A stretch of 64,000 nt of DNA from Verrucomicrobiaceae bacterium (GCA_016713035.1 JADJPW010000006.1:124001-188000), one strand, 5' to 3'. Counted from the stretch's first letter, positions 43,592 to 51,864 are shown. Notes: a model not told the origin generated them from the letters alone. A program made the numbers and translations.

Positions 43592-44688
43592 GCGTGGGCG
43601 GTTTTGAGTTTTGAGATGCGTTGCTTGGCGGATGCGGCTGGTTTTGGGGAAAGCAGTGAGCTGGTGGTCCAGCAGTGGCTCATGGCCTCGGTGGCCTCGG
43701 CGCGTTCACCGGGTGTGATGAGGCCGTGGGTGATGAATTGATCGAGCAACCAGTGCCCACGTTCTGGCGTGGGTTCATTCGCCTCGCGGCGGTAGAAGAT
43801 GTGGAAGCTGGAGACGTCGAGTGACTCGCCCGTGCCGAGATCGAGTGGGCCGACGAGTGATCGAATCAGCGCCTCAGCGTGCGTGCCGTAATAGCCGGTC
43901 TTGGCCAGCAGGCGGGCGACCTCGGTGCGATTTTCCTTCGCGTCGCAAAAGGCACAGGCTTCGCGCAAAGCCGCGATGATGGCCTGAACCTCGCCAGTGT
44001 GGTGTTCGATGAAGTTTTCCGTGGTGAGCAGCACTTTTTCAGGATGCCCGGGTGCGAGCTGCTCACTGGTCGCGACGATGAAACCGAGGCCGCGAGCCAC
44101 CGCGAGGCTGTTCCACGGCTCCCCGACGCAGCAGCCGTCGATGAGTGCGGCCTCGAGATTGCCCACCATCTGGGTGGGGGGCAGTACGACGATGCGAACG
44201 TCTCGATCTGGGTCTATACCGCCCGCTGTGAGCCAGGAGCGCAGGAGGAAGTAGTGTGAAGAATAGCGGGAGACTGTGCCAAAGGTGAAACGACGCCCGG
44301 CGGAGCTGCGGATGAGCTTTTTCAGGCTCGCGGCATCACGCACCCCTCTTTGAAAAAGGTCACGGCTGAGGGTAATCGCATTTCCATGCAGATTGAAGAC
44401 GAATGGTGCCACCACCCGGCATGGCGGCGTGCTGAGACCTAGGCGCATGGCCAGCGCCAGACCGGCGATGGCATGGACAGCGTCCAACTGGCCATACAGC
44501 AGCTTTTCCCGGATGGTGGCCCAACCGACCTCACAACTTAATTCCACACGAACGCCATGTTTGGCGAACAACTCCAGCTCCCGCGCCACGAGCAGCGGTG
44601 CCGCATCGGTGAGCGGCTGAAAACCGATGCGCACCGGTTGGACGACTCCACCGAGAATGGTTTTTGAATGCTGGGCAGTTGGTAACAT
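43588..44688 (-). CDS. Cytosolic NrtA-like protein, possible NasS-type nitrate sensor
   Basis: 366 residues of the same family as NrtA ('VRIGFQPLTDAAPLLVARELELFAKHGV', 'GQLDAVHAIAGLALAMRLGLS', 'DGCCVGEPWNSLAVARGLG', 'HPEKVLLTTENF') but with no signal peptide, so probably cytoplasmic. Signal-less NrtA homologues such as NasS sense nitrate or nitrite and hold the antiterminator NasT. No nasT gene is present in the window. First gene of the operon, divergent from a LysR regulator. Sensor role is inference. Confidence 0.8.
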   Translation of the reverse strand: MLPTAQHSKTILGGVVQPVRIGFQPLTDAAPLLVARELELFAKHGVRVELSCEVGWATIREKLLYGQLDAVHAIAGLALAMRLGLSTPPCRVVAPFVFNLHGNAITLSRDLFQRGVRDAASLKKLIRSSAGRRFTFGTVSRYSSHYFLLRSWLTAGGIDPDRDVRIVVLPPTQMVGNLEAALIDGCCVGEPWNSLAVARGLGFIVATSEQLAPGHPEKVLLTTENFIEHHTGEVQAIIAALREACAFCDAKENRTEVARLLAKTGYYGTHAEALIRSLVGPLDLGTGESLDVSSFHIFYRREANEPTPERGHWLLDQFITHGLITPGERAEATEAMSHCWTTSSLLSPKPAASAKQRISKLKTAHA

Positions 44689-44767
44689 GCACCACCCACA
44701 TCAGCAGCCGCAGTGCCAGCGTGCCAAAATCATCCAGAAACAACGCGCAATGTTTTTCACTCGATGT

Positions 44768-44782
44768 ATGAATGGCATTCAT
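44768..44782. promoter_or_regulatory. 15-bp palindrome at the lysR start, possible operator
   Basis: ATGAATGGCATTCAT, perfect 7-bp arms around a central G, in the 80-base divergent gap between the nitrate operon and the LysR gene. It has the T-N11-A character of LysR boxes. It overlaps the first two possible start codons of the regulator, so binding could autorepress. Confidence 0.5.
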
Positions 44783-45695
44783 GGACCACGCCATCGACTC
44801 ACGCCAGCTCCGCGCCTTCATCTGCCTCGCCCGTTGCGGTAGCTTTACTCAGGCAGGCCGCGAGCTGCACCTCACGCAGAGCGCCATCAGCCATGCCATC
44901 AAGTCGCTCGAAAACGACCTCCGCACACAGCTTTTCCACCGCCAGGGCAAGAGCGTACACCTCACACATGCAGGCCGTGAGCTGCTGCCCCATGCGGAGG
45001 CCATCCTACAAAGCATGAGCGCCGCCAGGAGCATCCTCGGCACGCTCGATCAAACTCCCCGTGGCAAACTCCGCATCGGCTGCACCACCGCCGCCGCGCA
45101 GTTCATCCTGCCCACCGTCTTCCGCGAATTCAAAGAGAGCTTCCCCCTCTACGAAATCAAAGTCGTCTGCGGCGAGACCCCCGACACGATCGAGAAGCTC
45201 GAAAAAAACCAAGTCGATCTCGCCGTGAGCCTCAAACCTGCCGAGACAGCCAAACTGAGCTGCCACGCCATTTTTGATGATGAACTCGAGTTACTCGTCT
45301 CGCCATTGCATCCCTGGGCTCAAAAAGCACCGAAGCTCAAAGACGCTGCGAATGAGACCTTCATCGTCGCGAGCCGCAACAGCATGAACTTCTCACTCGT
45401 GCAGGATTATTTCATGAAGCAGGGCGTGCGGCTGATGAACTTCATCGAGCTCGGCAGCTCAGAGGCGACCAAGGAACTCGCCAAACTGGGCATTGGCGTC
45501 GCCATTGCCGCACGTTGGATCGCCAAGAATGAAATTGCTGCTGGGCAGCTCGTGCCGCTACCCCTTCCCAAAGGCAAACTGAGGCGTCGCTGGGTCGTCT
45601 CCACACTCAAAGGTCGCCCGCTGAACCTCCCGGAACGCACCTTCATCGGCCTCAGTGAGGAAGTTGGGAGAAGGATGGTGGATCCGATGCCGTAG
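44781..45695 (+). CDS. LysR-family regulator divergent from the nitrate operon
   Basis: 304 residues from ATG 44781 (an ATG at 44772 lies within the palindrome). N-terminal winged helix 'LRAFICLARCGSFTQAGRELHLTQSAISHAIKSLENDL', then a periplasmic-binding-type effector domain ('GKLRIGCTTAAAQFILPTVFREFKESFP', 'VDLAVSLKP'), close in pattern to CysB/CbbR-type members. Divergent placement suggests control of the nitrate operon and of itself; the effector could be nitrate, nitrite or a carbon/nitrogen signal. Confidence 0.87.
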   Translation: MDHAIDSRQLRAFICLARCGSFTQAGRELHLTQSAISHAIKSLENDLRTQLFHRQGKSVHLTHAGRELLPHAEAILQSMSAARSILGTLDQTPRGKLRIGCTTAAAQFILPTVFREFKESFPLYEIKVVCGETPDTIEKLEKNQVDLAVSLKPAETAKLSCHAIFDDELELLVSPLHPWAQKAPKLKDAANETFIVASRNSMNFSLVQDYFMKQGVRLMNFIELGSSEATKELAKLGIGVAIAARWIAKNEIAAGQLVPLPLPKGKLRRRWVVSTLKGRPLNLPERTFIGLSEEVGRRMVDPMP

Positions 45696-45917
45696 GTGCG
45701 CTAGCTCCACCGGAAAATGAGCTGCTTTTCAATGATCAAAGTGCAAGTGCCCAAACTGGAACTCGGGGGCTCCAGGCACCTCGCCAATCCACAGTCGTTA
45801 GATCGACAATCGTCAATCGAGCGTTTCCCGCTCGTCCGCCAGCCGTGAGCATCAGTGATGAACGATTGATGGACCATCGATTGTGAGTTGCGGATGGTTG
45901 CCCGTGCTCTTCACGGA

Positions 45918-46406
45918 TCACGCACCCAAGTGCCGCGCCATATCCTCCCGCGTCATGCGGTAGAGGAACCATTCGCTCATCCGCCTCGCACCCAGGCGCT
46001 GCTCATACACACGCTGCGCATTCACGTTCCAATCCAGCGCCGTCCACTCCATCCGGCCACAGCCTCGCTCATAGGCCAGACTCGCCGCCTTTTTCAGCAA
46101 AGCCCCGCCCACCCCAGCGCCGCGATGCTCCGGCAGCACAAACACATCCTCGATGTACAGTGTCGGAAGCGCCAGAAAGCTCGAATACGTTTCCACCAAG
46201 ATCAGATAACCACACGGCACCTCCGCCCCGTCCACAAACGCCAACCACACCTCCATCCGTGGTCTTTCACTCAAAGCATCCTCCACCAGCCGCTCCTGCG
46301 CCGCCGCATCCGGCGGCACCAGCTTCTCAAACTCCGCCAAGGCGATGACGAGCTGGCAAAATGACGCCGCATGCTCGCGGGTGAGGGGCTGGAGGGAGAT
46401 GGGCAT
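45918..46406 (-). CDS. GNAT-family N-acetyltransferase
   Basis: 162 residues from ATG 46406; a GTG at 46415 would add three. Acetyl-CoA motif 'VLPEHRGAGVGGALLKKAASLA' and 'GRMEWTALDWNVNAQRVYEQRLGA' match the spermidine/diamine acetyltransferase-like branch ('YIEDVFVLPEHRG', 'WNxxAxxxYxxxGA'). Substrate unknown. Transcribed towards the lysR gene; the 220 bases between contain only short dyads such as GAGCGTTTCCCGCTC. Confidence 0.85.
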   Translation of the reverse strand: MPISLQPLTREHAASFCQLVIALAEFEKLVPPDAAAQERLVEDALSERPRMEVWLAFVDGAEVPCGYLILVETYSSFLALPTLYIEDVFVLPEHRGAGVGGALLKKAASLAYERGCGRMEWTALDWNVNAQRVYEQRLGARRMSEWFLYRMTREDMARHLGA

Positions 46407-46487
46407 GGCCCGCACATAGCCAGCATCGCCTCCAGCTCAATGCCACGGCCAATCAACCATGGACAAAATGGCAGAATCTCGGGTAAA

Positions 46488-47828
46488 ATGCACACCATGC
46501 ACCTCCTACGGCCACTTCTTCTACTGATCTGCCTCGCTGGTGGCCAAGTCGTGGCGCAGGAGTTCCAAACACGCGTTTACCATATTCCGCCAGATTTTCC
46601 CGTACCTTTCTTTGATGGGGAAATCTATGACCCTTTCACTCGTGAGCTTCCGCCTTTTCCAACCAAGGATGATTCGCAGCAGGTGCTTGAAGCAGCTGGA
46701 GTCCGTTTCCCGTCTGGATCCAGTTGTTGGTTTGATGTGATCACCGAACTGCTCACCGTTCACAACACGCGTGAGAATCTCGACCTCGTGGACAAGCATG
46801 TAGGCGTACTCATCAAGCCTCATCCACGCACGCTTCGCTGGCATTTGAGCATCGTTGAGGCACCCGTCGGCAGTATTTTGCCCAATACAGACGCCGCCGC
46901 ACAGCTCTCTGCGCTGCGCAAAGCCTCTGCGCAGGCGGGCTCTGGCCTGCGCTGGCTCGCGGAAGCGTTGGTGGAGGGTAAAGGCGGCACGCGTGTGACT
47001 CATGAAGCCATCACGGAGCACGCCATCCTCACTCCGCCCCGCGCTGACAAAAAAAAGGGCGGCCATTTGGTCAGTGTGGACACGCAGCACCACGGCACCC
47101 GGCTCGAAATCGAGGGCACTGTTTCCTCGGATGGTAAAATCGTCGAAGCAGACCTCGCCGCTCAGGAAAAAGCCATTGTAGGTTTCTGTGGGCATCTGGA
47201 ACCCGATGCAGACTTTTCCAAGCATTTGAAGCGGTTTGCAGCCAATCCCATCTTTCGCGGAGTGCGCTGGAGTGGCATGGCATTGAGTGATCCCTCCAAA
47301 GCGCAAGCCATACAAGCCAGTGCGCATTTGTTGGCCGATCATGGACTCCAACTCGATGTGAATGGCCCAGCGACCTCCTTGCCAGCGCTCGCAAAACTAG
47401 CGAAGGAAGTCCCCGCTCTGCGTATCGTTATCGACCATCTCGGAGCTCCTGGTGATCCGGCGTCATTGCGACCCGAGTGGAAGCCCGGCATCCTCAGCGT
47501 CGCCAAGCTCCCAAATGTTTTCATGAAGGTATCTGCACTCGTCGAGCAAGTGAAGTGTCCAGAAGGCCAGGCACCGCGTGATGCGAGCTATTACCTGCCA
47601 GTCTTGGACCACCTGTGGGAGAGCTTTGGTCCTGATCGGCTCATTTACGGGAGCAATTGGCCCGTAAGTGACAAGGGCGGGAGCTACGATGTCGTTTTCG
47701 GGATCGTGCGTGAATACTTCGGCAGCAAAGGAAGTGAAGCCTGCGAAAAATACTTTTGGAAGAACTCTCAAGGGCACCTCTGGAAACCTCCTTTCCCCAG
47801 GCAATTCATTGATCGAGAGCAACCATAG
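46488..47828 (+). CDS. Chimeric secreted protein: STN-like N-terminus and amidohydrolase-type C-terminus, 3' end replaced by IS
   Basis: 446 residues with a signal peptide (HLLRPLLLLICLAGGQVVAQ). Residues about 22-110 ('YHIPPDF', 'DDSQQVLEAAGVRFPSGSSCWFDVITELLTVHNTRENLDLVDKHV') follow a secretin/STN-like pattern common in Verrucomicrobiota. From about residue 225 the chain is the latter part of an amidohydrolase-2 TIM barrel ('HLKRFAANPIFRGVRW', 'LRIVIDHLGAP', 'NVFMKVSALVE', 'RLIYGSNWPVSD') without the N-terminal HxH metal motif. An IS5-type element enters at 47772, so the last 18 residues are IS-encoded; the original end resumes at 49067. Confidence 0.75.
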   Translation: MHTMHLLRPLLLLICLAGGQVVAQEFQTRVYHIPPDFPVPFFDGEIYDPFTRELPPFPTKDDSQQVLEAAGVRFPSGSSCWFDVITELLTVHNTRENLDLVDKHVGVLIKPHPRTLRWHLSIVEAPVGSILPNTDAAAQLSALRKASAQAGSGLRWLAEALVEGKGGTRVTHEAITEHAILTPPRADKKKGGHLVSVDTQHHGTRLEIEGTVSSDGKIVEADLAAQEKAIVGFCGHLEPDADFSKHLKRFAANPIFRGVRWSGMALSDPSKAQAIQASAHLLADHGLQLDVNGPATSLPALAKLAKEVPALRIVIDHLGAPGDPASLRPEWKPGILSVAKLPNVFMKVSALVEQVKCPEGQAPRDASYYLPVLDHLWESFGPDRLIYGSNWPVSDKGGSYDVVFGIVREYFGSKGSEACEKYFWKNSQGHLWKPPFPRQFIDREQP

Positions 47829-47843
47829 GCCATAAAAGGGGCC

Positions 47844-48884
47844 ATGAAGCGCTACCGCAAGACAGAACGAGGCGGCGGACTGTTCTCCGCCATTGAACAT
47901 GAGCAGGCCGTCGCCGCCAAAACCCTCGGCATCCTCAAGCTGCGCGACGTTATCTCTTGGGAAAGTTTCCGCCCGCTGCTCGAAGATCTCACTGGCTACG
48001 CCACCCGCGACTGGACCAAGGGCGGCAAGCCCCCGTTCGACCCCGTGCTGATGTTCAAAGTCCTTGTGCTACAGAAGTTCCACGGCCTCAGCGACGACGC
48101 CACCGAGGAGCAAATCTTTGACCGCACCAGTTTTAAAGCCTTCCTCGGCCTGCGCATCGGCGACGACATCCCTGACGCCAAAACCATCTGGGACTTTAAG
48201 CAACGCATTGAGGCAGATGGACGAGAAGGCAGTCGCAAACTCTTCGACACCTTCGGCCAGATGCTCGAAAGCAAAGGCATCGTCGCGCGAGAAGGCAGCA
48301 TCGTGGACGCCAGCTTCACGGAAGCCCCACGCCAGCGCAACAGCCGCGAGGCGAACCAGCGCATCAAGCAGGGCGAACGCCCCGAAGAGTTCGACGAGAA
48401 CCCCGCCGTGGGCCGCCAGAAAGACAGCGAAGCACGCTGGACGAAGAAGAACAACGAGTCGCACTACGGCTGGAAGAACCATGTGAAGGCCGACTTGAAA
48501 ACCAAGATCATCATCAACTCCACCACCACGCCCGCCAGTGTCCACGACAGCCAAGTGTTTGAAGGACTGCTTGATGACAAAGATCAGGCCGTGCTCGCCG
48601 ACTCGGCCTATCACAGCGCGGAGCACGAGGCGTATCTCATCAAGCTCAACGCGCAGGAGTTCCTGATGCGCAAAGCCACACGAGGTCACCCGCTGAGCGA
48701 AGCTGAAATGCAGACCAACCACACGATCAGCCGGATGCGTGTGAGGGTAGAGCACATCTTCGCGCGAATGACGCAGATGGGAGCCGATCTGTGTCGGAGC
48801 ATTGGATTGAAACGAGCCACACAGCACAACCACCTCAGCAATCTGGTCTACAACATGGACCGCTATGCCTGTTTGGTTCGCTAA
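47844..48884 (+). CDS. IS5-family DDE transposase
   Basis: 346 residues, intact. N-terminal DUF772-type region ('FDPVLMFKVLVLQKFHGLSDDATEEQIFDRTSFKAFLGL', 'PDAKTIWDFKQRI'), then the DDE core: first Asp in 'GSIVDASFTEAP', second in 'AVLADSAYHSAEHE' and Glu in 'MRVRVEHIFARM'. Full length and apparently functional. A hairpin (AGCACCC/GGGTGCT, 48885-48903) follows at the stop codon. Confidence 0.93.
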   Translation: MKRYRKTERGGGLFSAIEHEQAVAAKTLGILKLRDVISWESFRPLLEDLTGYATRDWTKGGKPPFDPVLMFKVLVLQKFHGLSDDATEEQIFDRTSFKAFLGLRIGDDIPDAKTIWDFKQRIEADGREGSRKLFDTFGQMLESKGIVAREGSIVDASFTEAPRQRNSREANQRIKQGERPEEFDENPAVGRQKDSEARWTKKNNESHYGWKNHVKADLKTKIIINSTTTPASVHDSQVFEGLLDDKDQAVLADSAYHSAEHEAYLIKLNAQEFLMRKATRGHPLSEAEMQTNHTISRMRVRVEHIFARMTQMGADLCRSIGLKRATQHNHLSNLVYNMDRYACLVR

Positions 48885-48903
48885 AGCACCCGTAAAGGGT
48901 GCT
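48885..48903 (+). repeat. Hairpin after the transposase gene
   Basis: Perfect 7-bp stem AGCACCC / GGGTGCT with a 5-base loop at the transposase stop. No T-tract follows, so terminator function is uncertain. Confidence 0.55.
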
Positions 48904-49066
48904 GAAAGTCAGAAAAGGCACCTGCACAGCCTCCAAAGAGCCGAATCCCAGCGCCACAAAGCGAAACAAGCCCACTGCAAAGCAAGACAGGAAGGTCGAA
49001 CAATCGTTTTTTTCGCTCCCAAAAACGGACTTCAAAAAAACACCCCCTATCCAGAGGTGCCCTCAA

Positions 49067-49099
49067 GCTGCTTACCGCTGGGTGGAAAGGCGGGTGTAA
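49067..49099 (+). pseudogene. Displaced 3' end of the amidohydrolase gene
   Basis: Eleven codons including the stop (A-A-Y-R-W-V-E-R-R-V-stop), in frame with the amidohydrolase when the IS element and one TCAA are removed. 'N...AAYR' is the usual ending of amidohydrolase-2 proteins. Confidence 0.8.
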
Positions 49100-49101
49100 G
49101 C

Positions 49102-49192
49102 TCTGACCGAATCGGACGTGCCTCCAGGAGTGCTTGAGCGCCATTACCGTAGGCGCTGGGATATCGAAAAAGAGCTTATTAATCCGGCATGA
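49102..49192 (+). pseudogene. Fragment of a DDE transposase, C-terminal part
   Basis: Thirty codons reading ESDVPPGVLERHYRRRWDIE, the block around the last catalytic Glu of IS4-type transposases (Y-x-x-R-W-x-I-E). It is truncated by the left arm of the small inverted-repeat insertion, which supplies its stop. No start or rest of the gene is visible. Confidence 0.6.
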
Positions 49193-49258
49193 AGACAGAA
49201 CATCAAATCGGCCTGTTCTCCCTGCGCGGGAGGTGCGCTATCAGTGTGCCGGATTAAT
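49178..49258. mobile_element. 81-bp mini-insertion with 12-bp inverted repeats
   Basis: Perfect ends ATTAATCCGGCA / TGCCGGATTAAT enclosing 57 bases without coding capacity. It lies exactly between the transposase fragment and the efflux-protein fragment, as expected for a MITE-like insertion or the scar of a larger element. Confidence 0.5.
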
Positions 49259-49260
49259 AG

Positions 49261-49416
49261 ATGCACAGTGTGTACCAGCCCATCAGCCTCGGCCCCACCA
49301 TCGACGGCAAGCGCATCATCCGCAGCGGCCTCAAAGCTGGAGAAAAAATCATCATCAACGGCCAAGCCCGCCTCCCCCAGCCCGGCATGCCCGTCGCCCC
49401 CACCGCAGAGCAATGA
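49261..49416 (+). pseudogene. C-terminal fragment of an RND efflux membrane-fusion protein
   Basis: About 50 codons ending TGA at 49414. 'VYQPISLGPTIDGKRIIRSG' and 'LKAGEKIIINGQARLPQPGMPV' are the terminal signature of HlyD/AcrA-type periplasmic adaptors. The first about 300 residues of the gene are missing, so this is a remnant. Confidence 0.75.
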
Positions 49417-49498
49417 CCCTACCCTCCAGGTGTAACAATTGGCCTGGTTACTTTTTGCAAAATAAAACACAAAGTTCTTGGTTCTTCGTGCTTGGTTC

Positions 49499-49662
49499 TT
49501 TTCGCCCTCCAATCACCCCAAAACCGGGCCTGGCGCCTGTGAATAGCTGTTTTGGTGAACAGTGAGCGCCGGTCAGCTTCCACCACCTCGACACCCAGGT
49601 CGCCCGGCACCTCCGCCGCAGTCCATGTCACTCCCCGCACCCACTTCCCGGATGAACCGAGA
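49499..49662 (+). repeat. Long direct repeat, copy 1 (shorter)
   Basis: About 164 bp from TTCGCCCTCCAATCACCCC to CCCGGATGAACCGAG. The same sequence occurs at 52041-52364, where an extra about 160 bp separates the two halves. No coding frame is convincing. The two copies bracket the second cassette array and the minisatellite. Confidence 0.8.
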
Positions 49663-49811
49663 AAACCGGCCCCGCCTCTGCACTCCTTTGAGAACTGGTC
49701 TAGATCTCCCGCCACCTTGATTGGTGATTCTTGGCAACAGAATGAAGACAACAGCCCACCCCTGAGGCATCAGCCGAGTCCGCGCACGCAGCGCATGAGG
49801 ACCGTGCAGCC

Positions 49812-49928
49812 GAGAAGAGCTGCCCGCACTGCGGCAGCACACGCCTGAGCCTGGTGGATATCTACCACAAGTCGCAGCATATCCCCGCATCGCTGCTGCC
49901 CAAGCCGGTGCTGGAGGACAGCAGTTGA
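49812..49928 (+). pseudogene. Zinc-ribbon-like protein fragment
   Basis: Thirty-eight codons: KSCPHCGSTRLSLVDIYHKS and a short tail ending in a stop at 49926. The CxxC pair looks like half a zinc ribbon from a transposase or a similar mobile protein. No upstream part is recognisable, and the family is not identified. Confidence 0.35.
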
Positions 49929-50142
49929 TCCTATTAGCGATGAAGCCGTCGAAGCCATCCCTCCACCCCAGCCATGCGGCCGTGCAGACCCGCATCGAAA
50001 GTCCACATCCGCACACCCAGGCCGTGAATCAGAGAGAAGCCGAACGGCGTGAAATAACAACGGGCGCGAGCCGCGCCGCTTCCTTCGCCATGGCTTTTGC
50101 TCCCCCGAAAGCACAGCACCTCAAATCACGATACCAACCAAG

Positions 50143-50236
50143 GCCGAACAAAACGGATGACAGTAACGGCTCGTATAGCTATCTGTCGTGTCAGCAACGT
50201 CTTGCGCTCGTCGTCGCCTGATCCGAGACGTTGGCC
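50143..50236 (+). other. Canonical attC-like site, second array
   Basis: 94 bp with all four boxes: R'' GCCGAAC (50143-50149), L'' GGATGACAG, L' CTGATCCG and R' GTTGGCC (50230-50236). L''/L' pairing leaves two unpaired bases, the usual extrahelical marks. It is the most canonical attC in the window. A small gene starts 14 bases later. Confidence 0.8.
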
Positions 50237-50249
50237 ACACGAGCACGCC

Positions 50250-50635
50250 ATGAGTATTCCAGCCCTCAAACGCCTCACGGTTGCGCTCGGGGTTTTCTGC
50301 GCCGTCTTGTTTGTCGGTAGCGGCTTTCTGTTTTGGAGCTACGGATGGTCGCATGTTCAGGCGGCTTTCGCCGACGAGCAGACGCACATCTTCGATGAGA
50401 TGCGGACGCGGGCACTTCAGTCCACCGCGCCACCCGACATCGCAGGCTCGCTGAAGTATGTCGTCTTTACTATCCGTCTGGCAGCAAGCAGCAGGCGGGT
50501 TCACGGCTCGACCGAGTGGTTGAGCGTCATCGCACGGCGGTTGTGCGCGACATCGTCGCGCACCTTCGCCGCACTACCGGCCAGGATTTGGGCGAGAGTC
50601 CAGAGCCTTGGATTCAGAAGTATGCACAGAGATAG
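50250..50635 (+). pseudogene. Cassette-borne membrane protein gene, frameshifted
   Basis: Starts with MSIPALKRLTVALGVFCAVL, one transmembrane segment, then 'HIFDEMRTRALQSTAPPDIAGSLKYVV'. At about 50464 the frame breaks: a shifted frame continues as YYPSGSKQQAGSRLDRVVER and ends 'ESPEPWIQKYAQR' at a stop at 50633. The two halves together read as one protein of about 128 residues I recall from other cassette arrays. Either a real single-base deletion or a sequence error. Confidence 0.7.
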
Positions 50636-50750
50636 ACAGACCGTGTGGCCTTACCATGCACTGCTGCGAACGGCCTCTCCGCCGTCCGTTCGAGCGTCGC
50701 GGGAGTTCGTGAGCGCACCGTGCGCTCCACCCGCCCCGCCGAGGCCGTCG

Positions 50751-50770
50751 CCTGATCCGAGTCGTTAGGC
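50751..50770 (+). other. Right half of an attC-like site
   Basis: CTGATCCG (L') and GTTAGGC (R', 50764-50770), with the next gene starting three bases later. The left half is not clear; GGATTCAG at 50610 is a possible L'' but is rather distant. Confidence 0.6.
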
Positions 50771-50772
50771 GC

Positions 50773-51237
50773 ATGAGCACGCTCGCCCACAAAGTACAGT
50801 TCTTCAGCGCCAAGTGCCAGGCGTGTGGTCATGGGTTTTCCATGCCCCTGCTGAGCGATTTCAGCTATGGGGAGTTCATCTTTCACGGCGAGCGCCAGTG
50901 CGTTTTTGGTTTTCTCTCGGCACAGGACGAGCCAGCGTGGGAGGATATTGAGGTGCGACTGCGAAGATCCGCACTCCTCGGCGACCGTCCTACACGACCG
51001 CAGATCGAGCGCTTGCACAGAGTCATTGCAGTCGCCGCGGATTCTATCGCCGGCCAGCGACTTGTCTCTTTCCCGGTTTGTCCTTCGTGTGGTGCGCGTT
51101 CAGTTGCTTACGGCGATTCCGATCCACAGGGCATTCACGAGATTCCGCAGGTTAGTTTTCAGCAGTATCAGTCGCTTTCCGACTCCGAGCGGTCACGGAG
51201 AGTCGAGCAGTTGTGGAGGGAGAGCAAATGCCCCTGA
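50773..51237 (+). CDS. Small protein with two CxxC knuckles, cassette-borne
   Basis: 154 residues beginning three bases after a GTTAGGC box. Paired knuckles CQACG (15-19) and CPSCG (about 102-106) may bind one zinc ion. The middle is charged and probably helical ('IEVRLRRSALLGDRPTRPQIERL'). No family recognised. No attC-like site was identified directly downstream. Confidence 0.6.
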   Translation: MSTLAHKVQFFSAKCQACGHGFSMPLLSDFSYGEFIFHGERQCVFGFLSAQDEPAWEDIEVRLRRSALLGDRPTRPQIERLHRVIAVAADSIAGQRLVSFPVCPSCGARSVAYGDSDPQGIHEIPQVSFQQYQSLSDSERSRRVEQLWRESKCP

Positions 51238-51696
51238 AGTGGAACCCAGCTTTGCCGCGATGAGCGGCGTCAACTCGGCGAAGCCAAAGCGCAGAGGCTG
51301 CGCAGCAGTAGAACCCCGGCTCTAGCTCCAGTGTGGCCTTATGCGCTGGGTGTTGCGCTGGTGGTCGCCGATTGGCTCTTGCTCTTGATCACCAATCTCT
51401 CAGCCTCTCCTCGGGTGATCTGGGGTGCAGCAGGGAGGGGGGAGGCGCGGCTTTGCGCCGGGAGTCGCTCCAACGGGCCTGTTTCCGTGCAGGTATCATC
51501 CGTTCGGCGATCTGCATGGGCTGTTGGCAACAGAGGCACTTGAGAACCGGCCTGGGCATGCAACGTGAGGCCCCGCCAAATCTTAGGTAGTCCTCATTGG
51601 AGTGTTCTAAGTGCCCGATCCGGGCCCTTGAGCAAAGGGCCAAAGGGCAGCGCCAACTCCCCTGGAAAGCACCTCGCTCCCGAACTCGGATTTGCC
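51238..51696. other. Gene-free stretch
   Basis: Short open frames on both strands, but none with a plausible start, composition or family. Probably decayed insertions between the second cassette array and the minisatellite. Confidence 0.4.
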
Positions 51697-51864
51697 AAAT
51701 CCGACCTCGGAAACGCCAAATCCGACCTCGGAATTCGTAAATCCGACCCCGGAATCGGCAAATCCGACCCCGGAATCGGCAAATCCGACCTCGGAAACGC
51801 TAAATCCGACCTCGGAATCGGCAAATCCGACCTCGGAACCGGTAAATCCGCCCCCGGATTGCCC
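51697..51864. repeat. Minisatellite A: eight 21-bp tandem units
   Basis: Eight consecutive units of exactly 21 bp, each beginning AAATCCG. Most carry the dyad TCCGA-CC-TCGGA or TCCGACCCCGGA. Unit boundaries are 51697, 51718, 51739, 51760, 51781, 51802, 51823 and 51844. No spacers, so it is not a CRISPR. Confidence 0.9.

Larger units (their letters stand above)
47768..49066 (+). mobile_element. IS5-family insertion sequence with terminal inverted repeats and 4-bp target duplication
   Basis: Element 47772-49062 (1291 bp). The ends share the 13-bp inverted repeat GGGCACCTCTGGA (47772-47784 and 49050-49062). It is flanked on both sides by TCAA (47768-47771 and 49063-49066), read as target duplication. 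It contains one transposase gene. Removing the element and one TCAA restores the amidohydrolase frame through Q-A-A-Y-R-W-V-E-R-R-V and a stop at 49097-49099, which proves an insertion into that gene. Confidence 0.88.

Noticed and set aside
45696..45917. Possible small RNA in the gap after lysR
   Set aside because: Only short dyads (e.g. GAGCGTTTCCCGCTC) and no promoter plus terminator combination could be seen.
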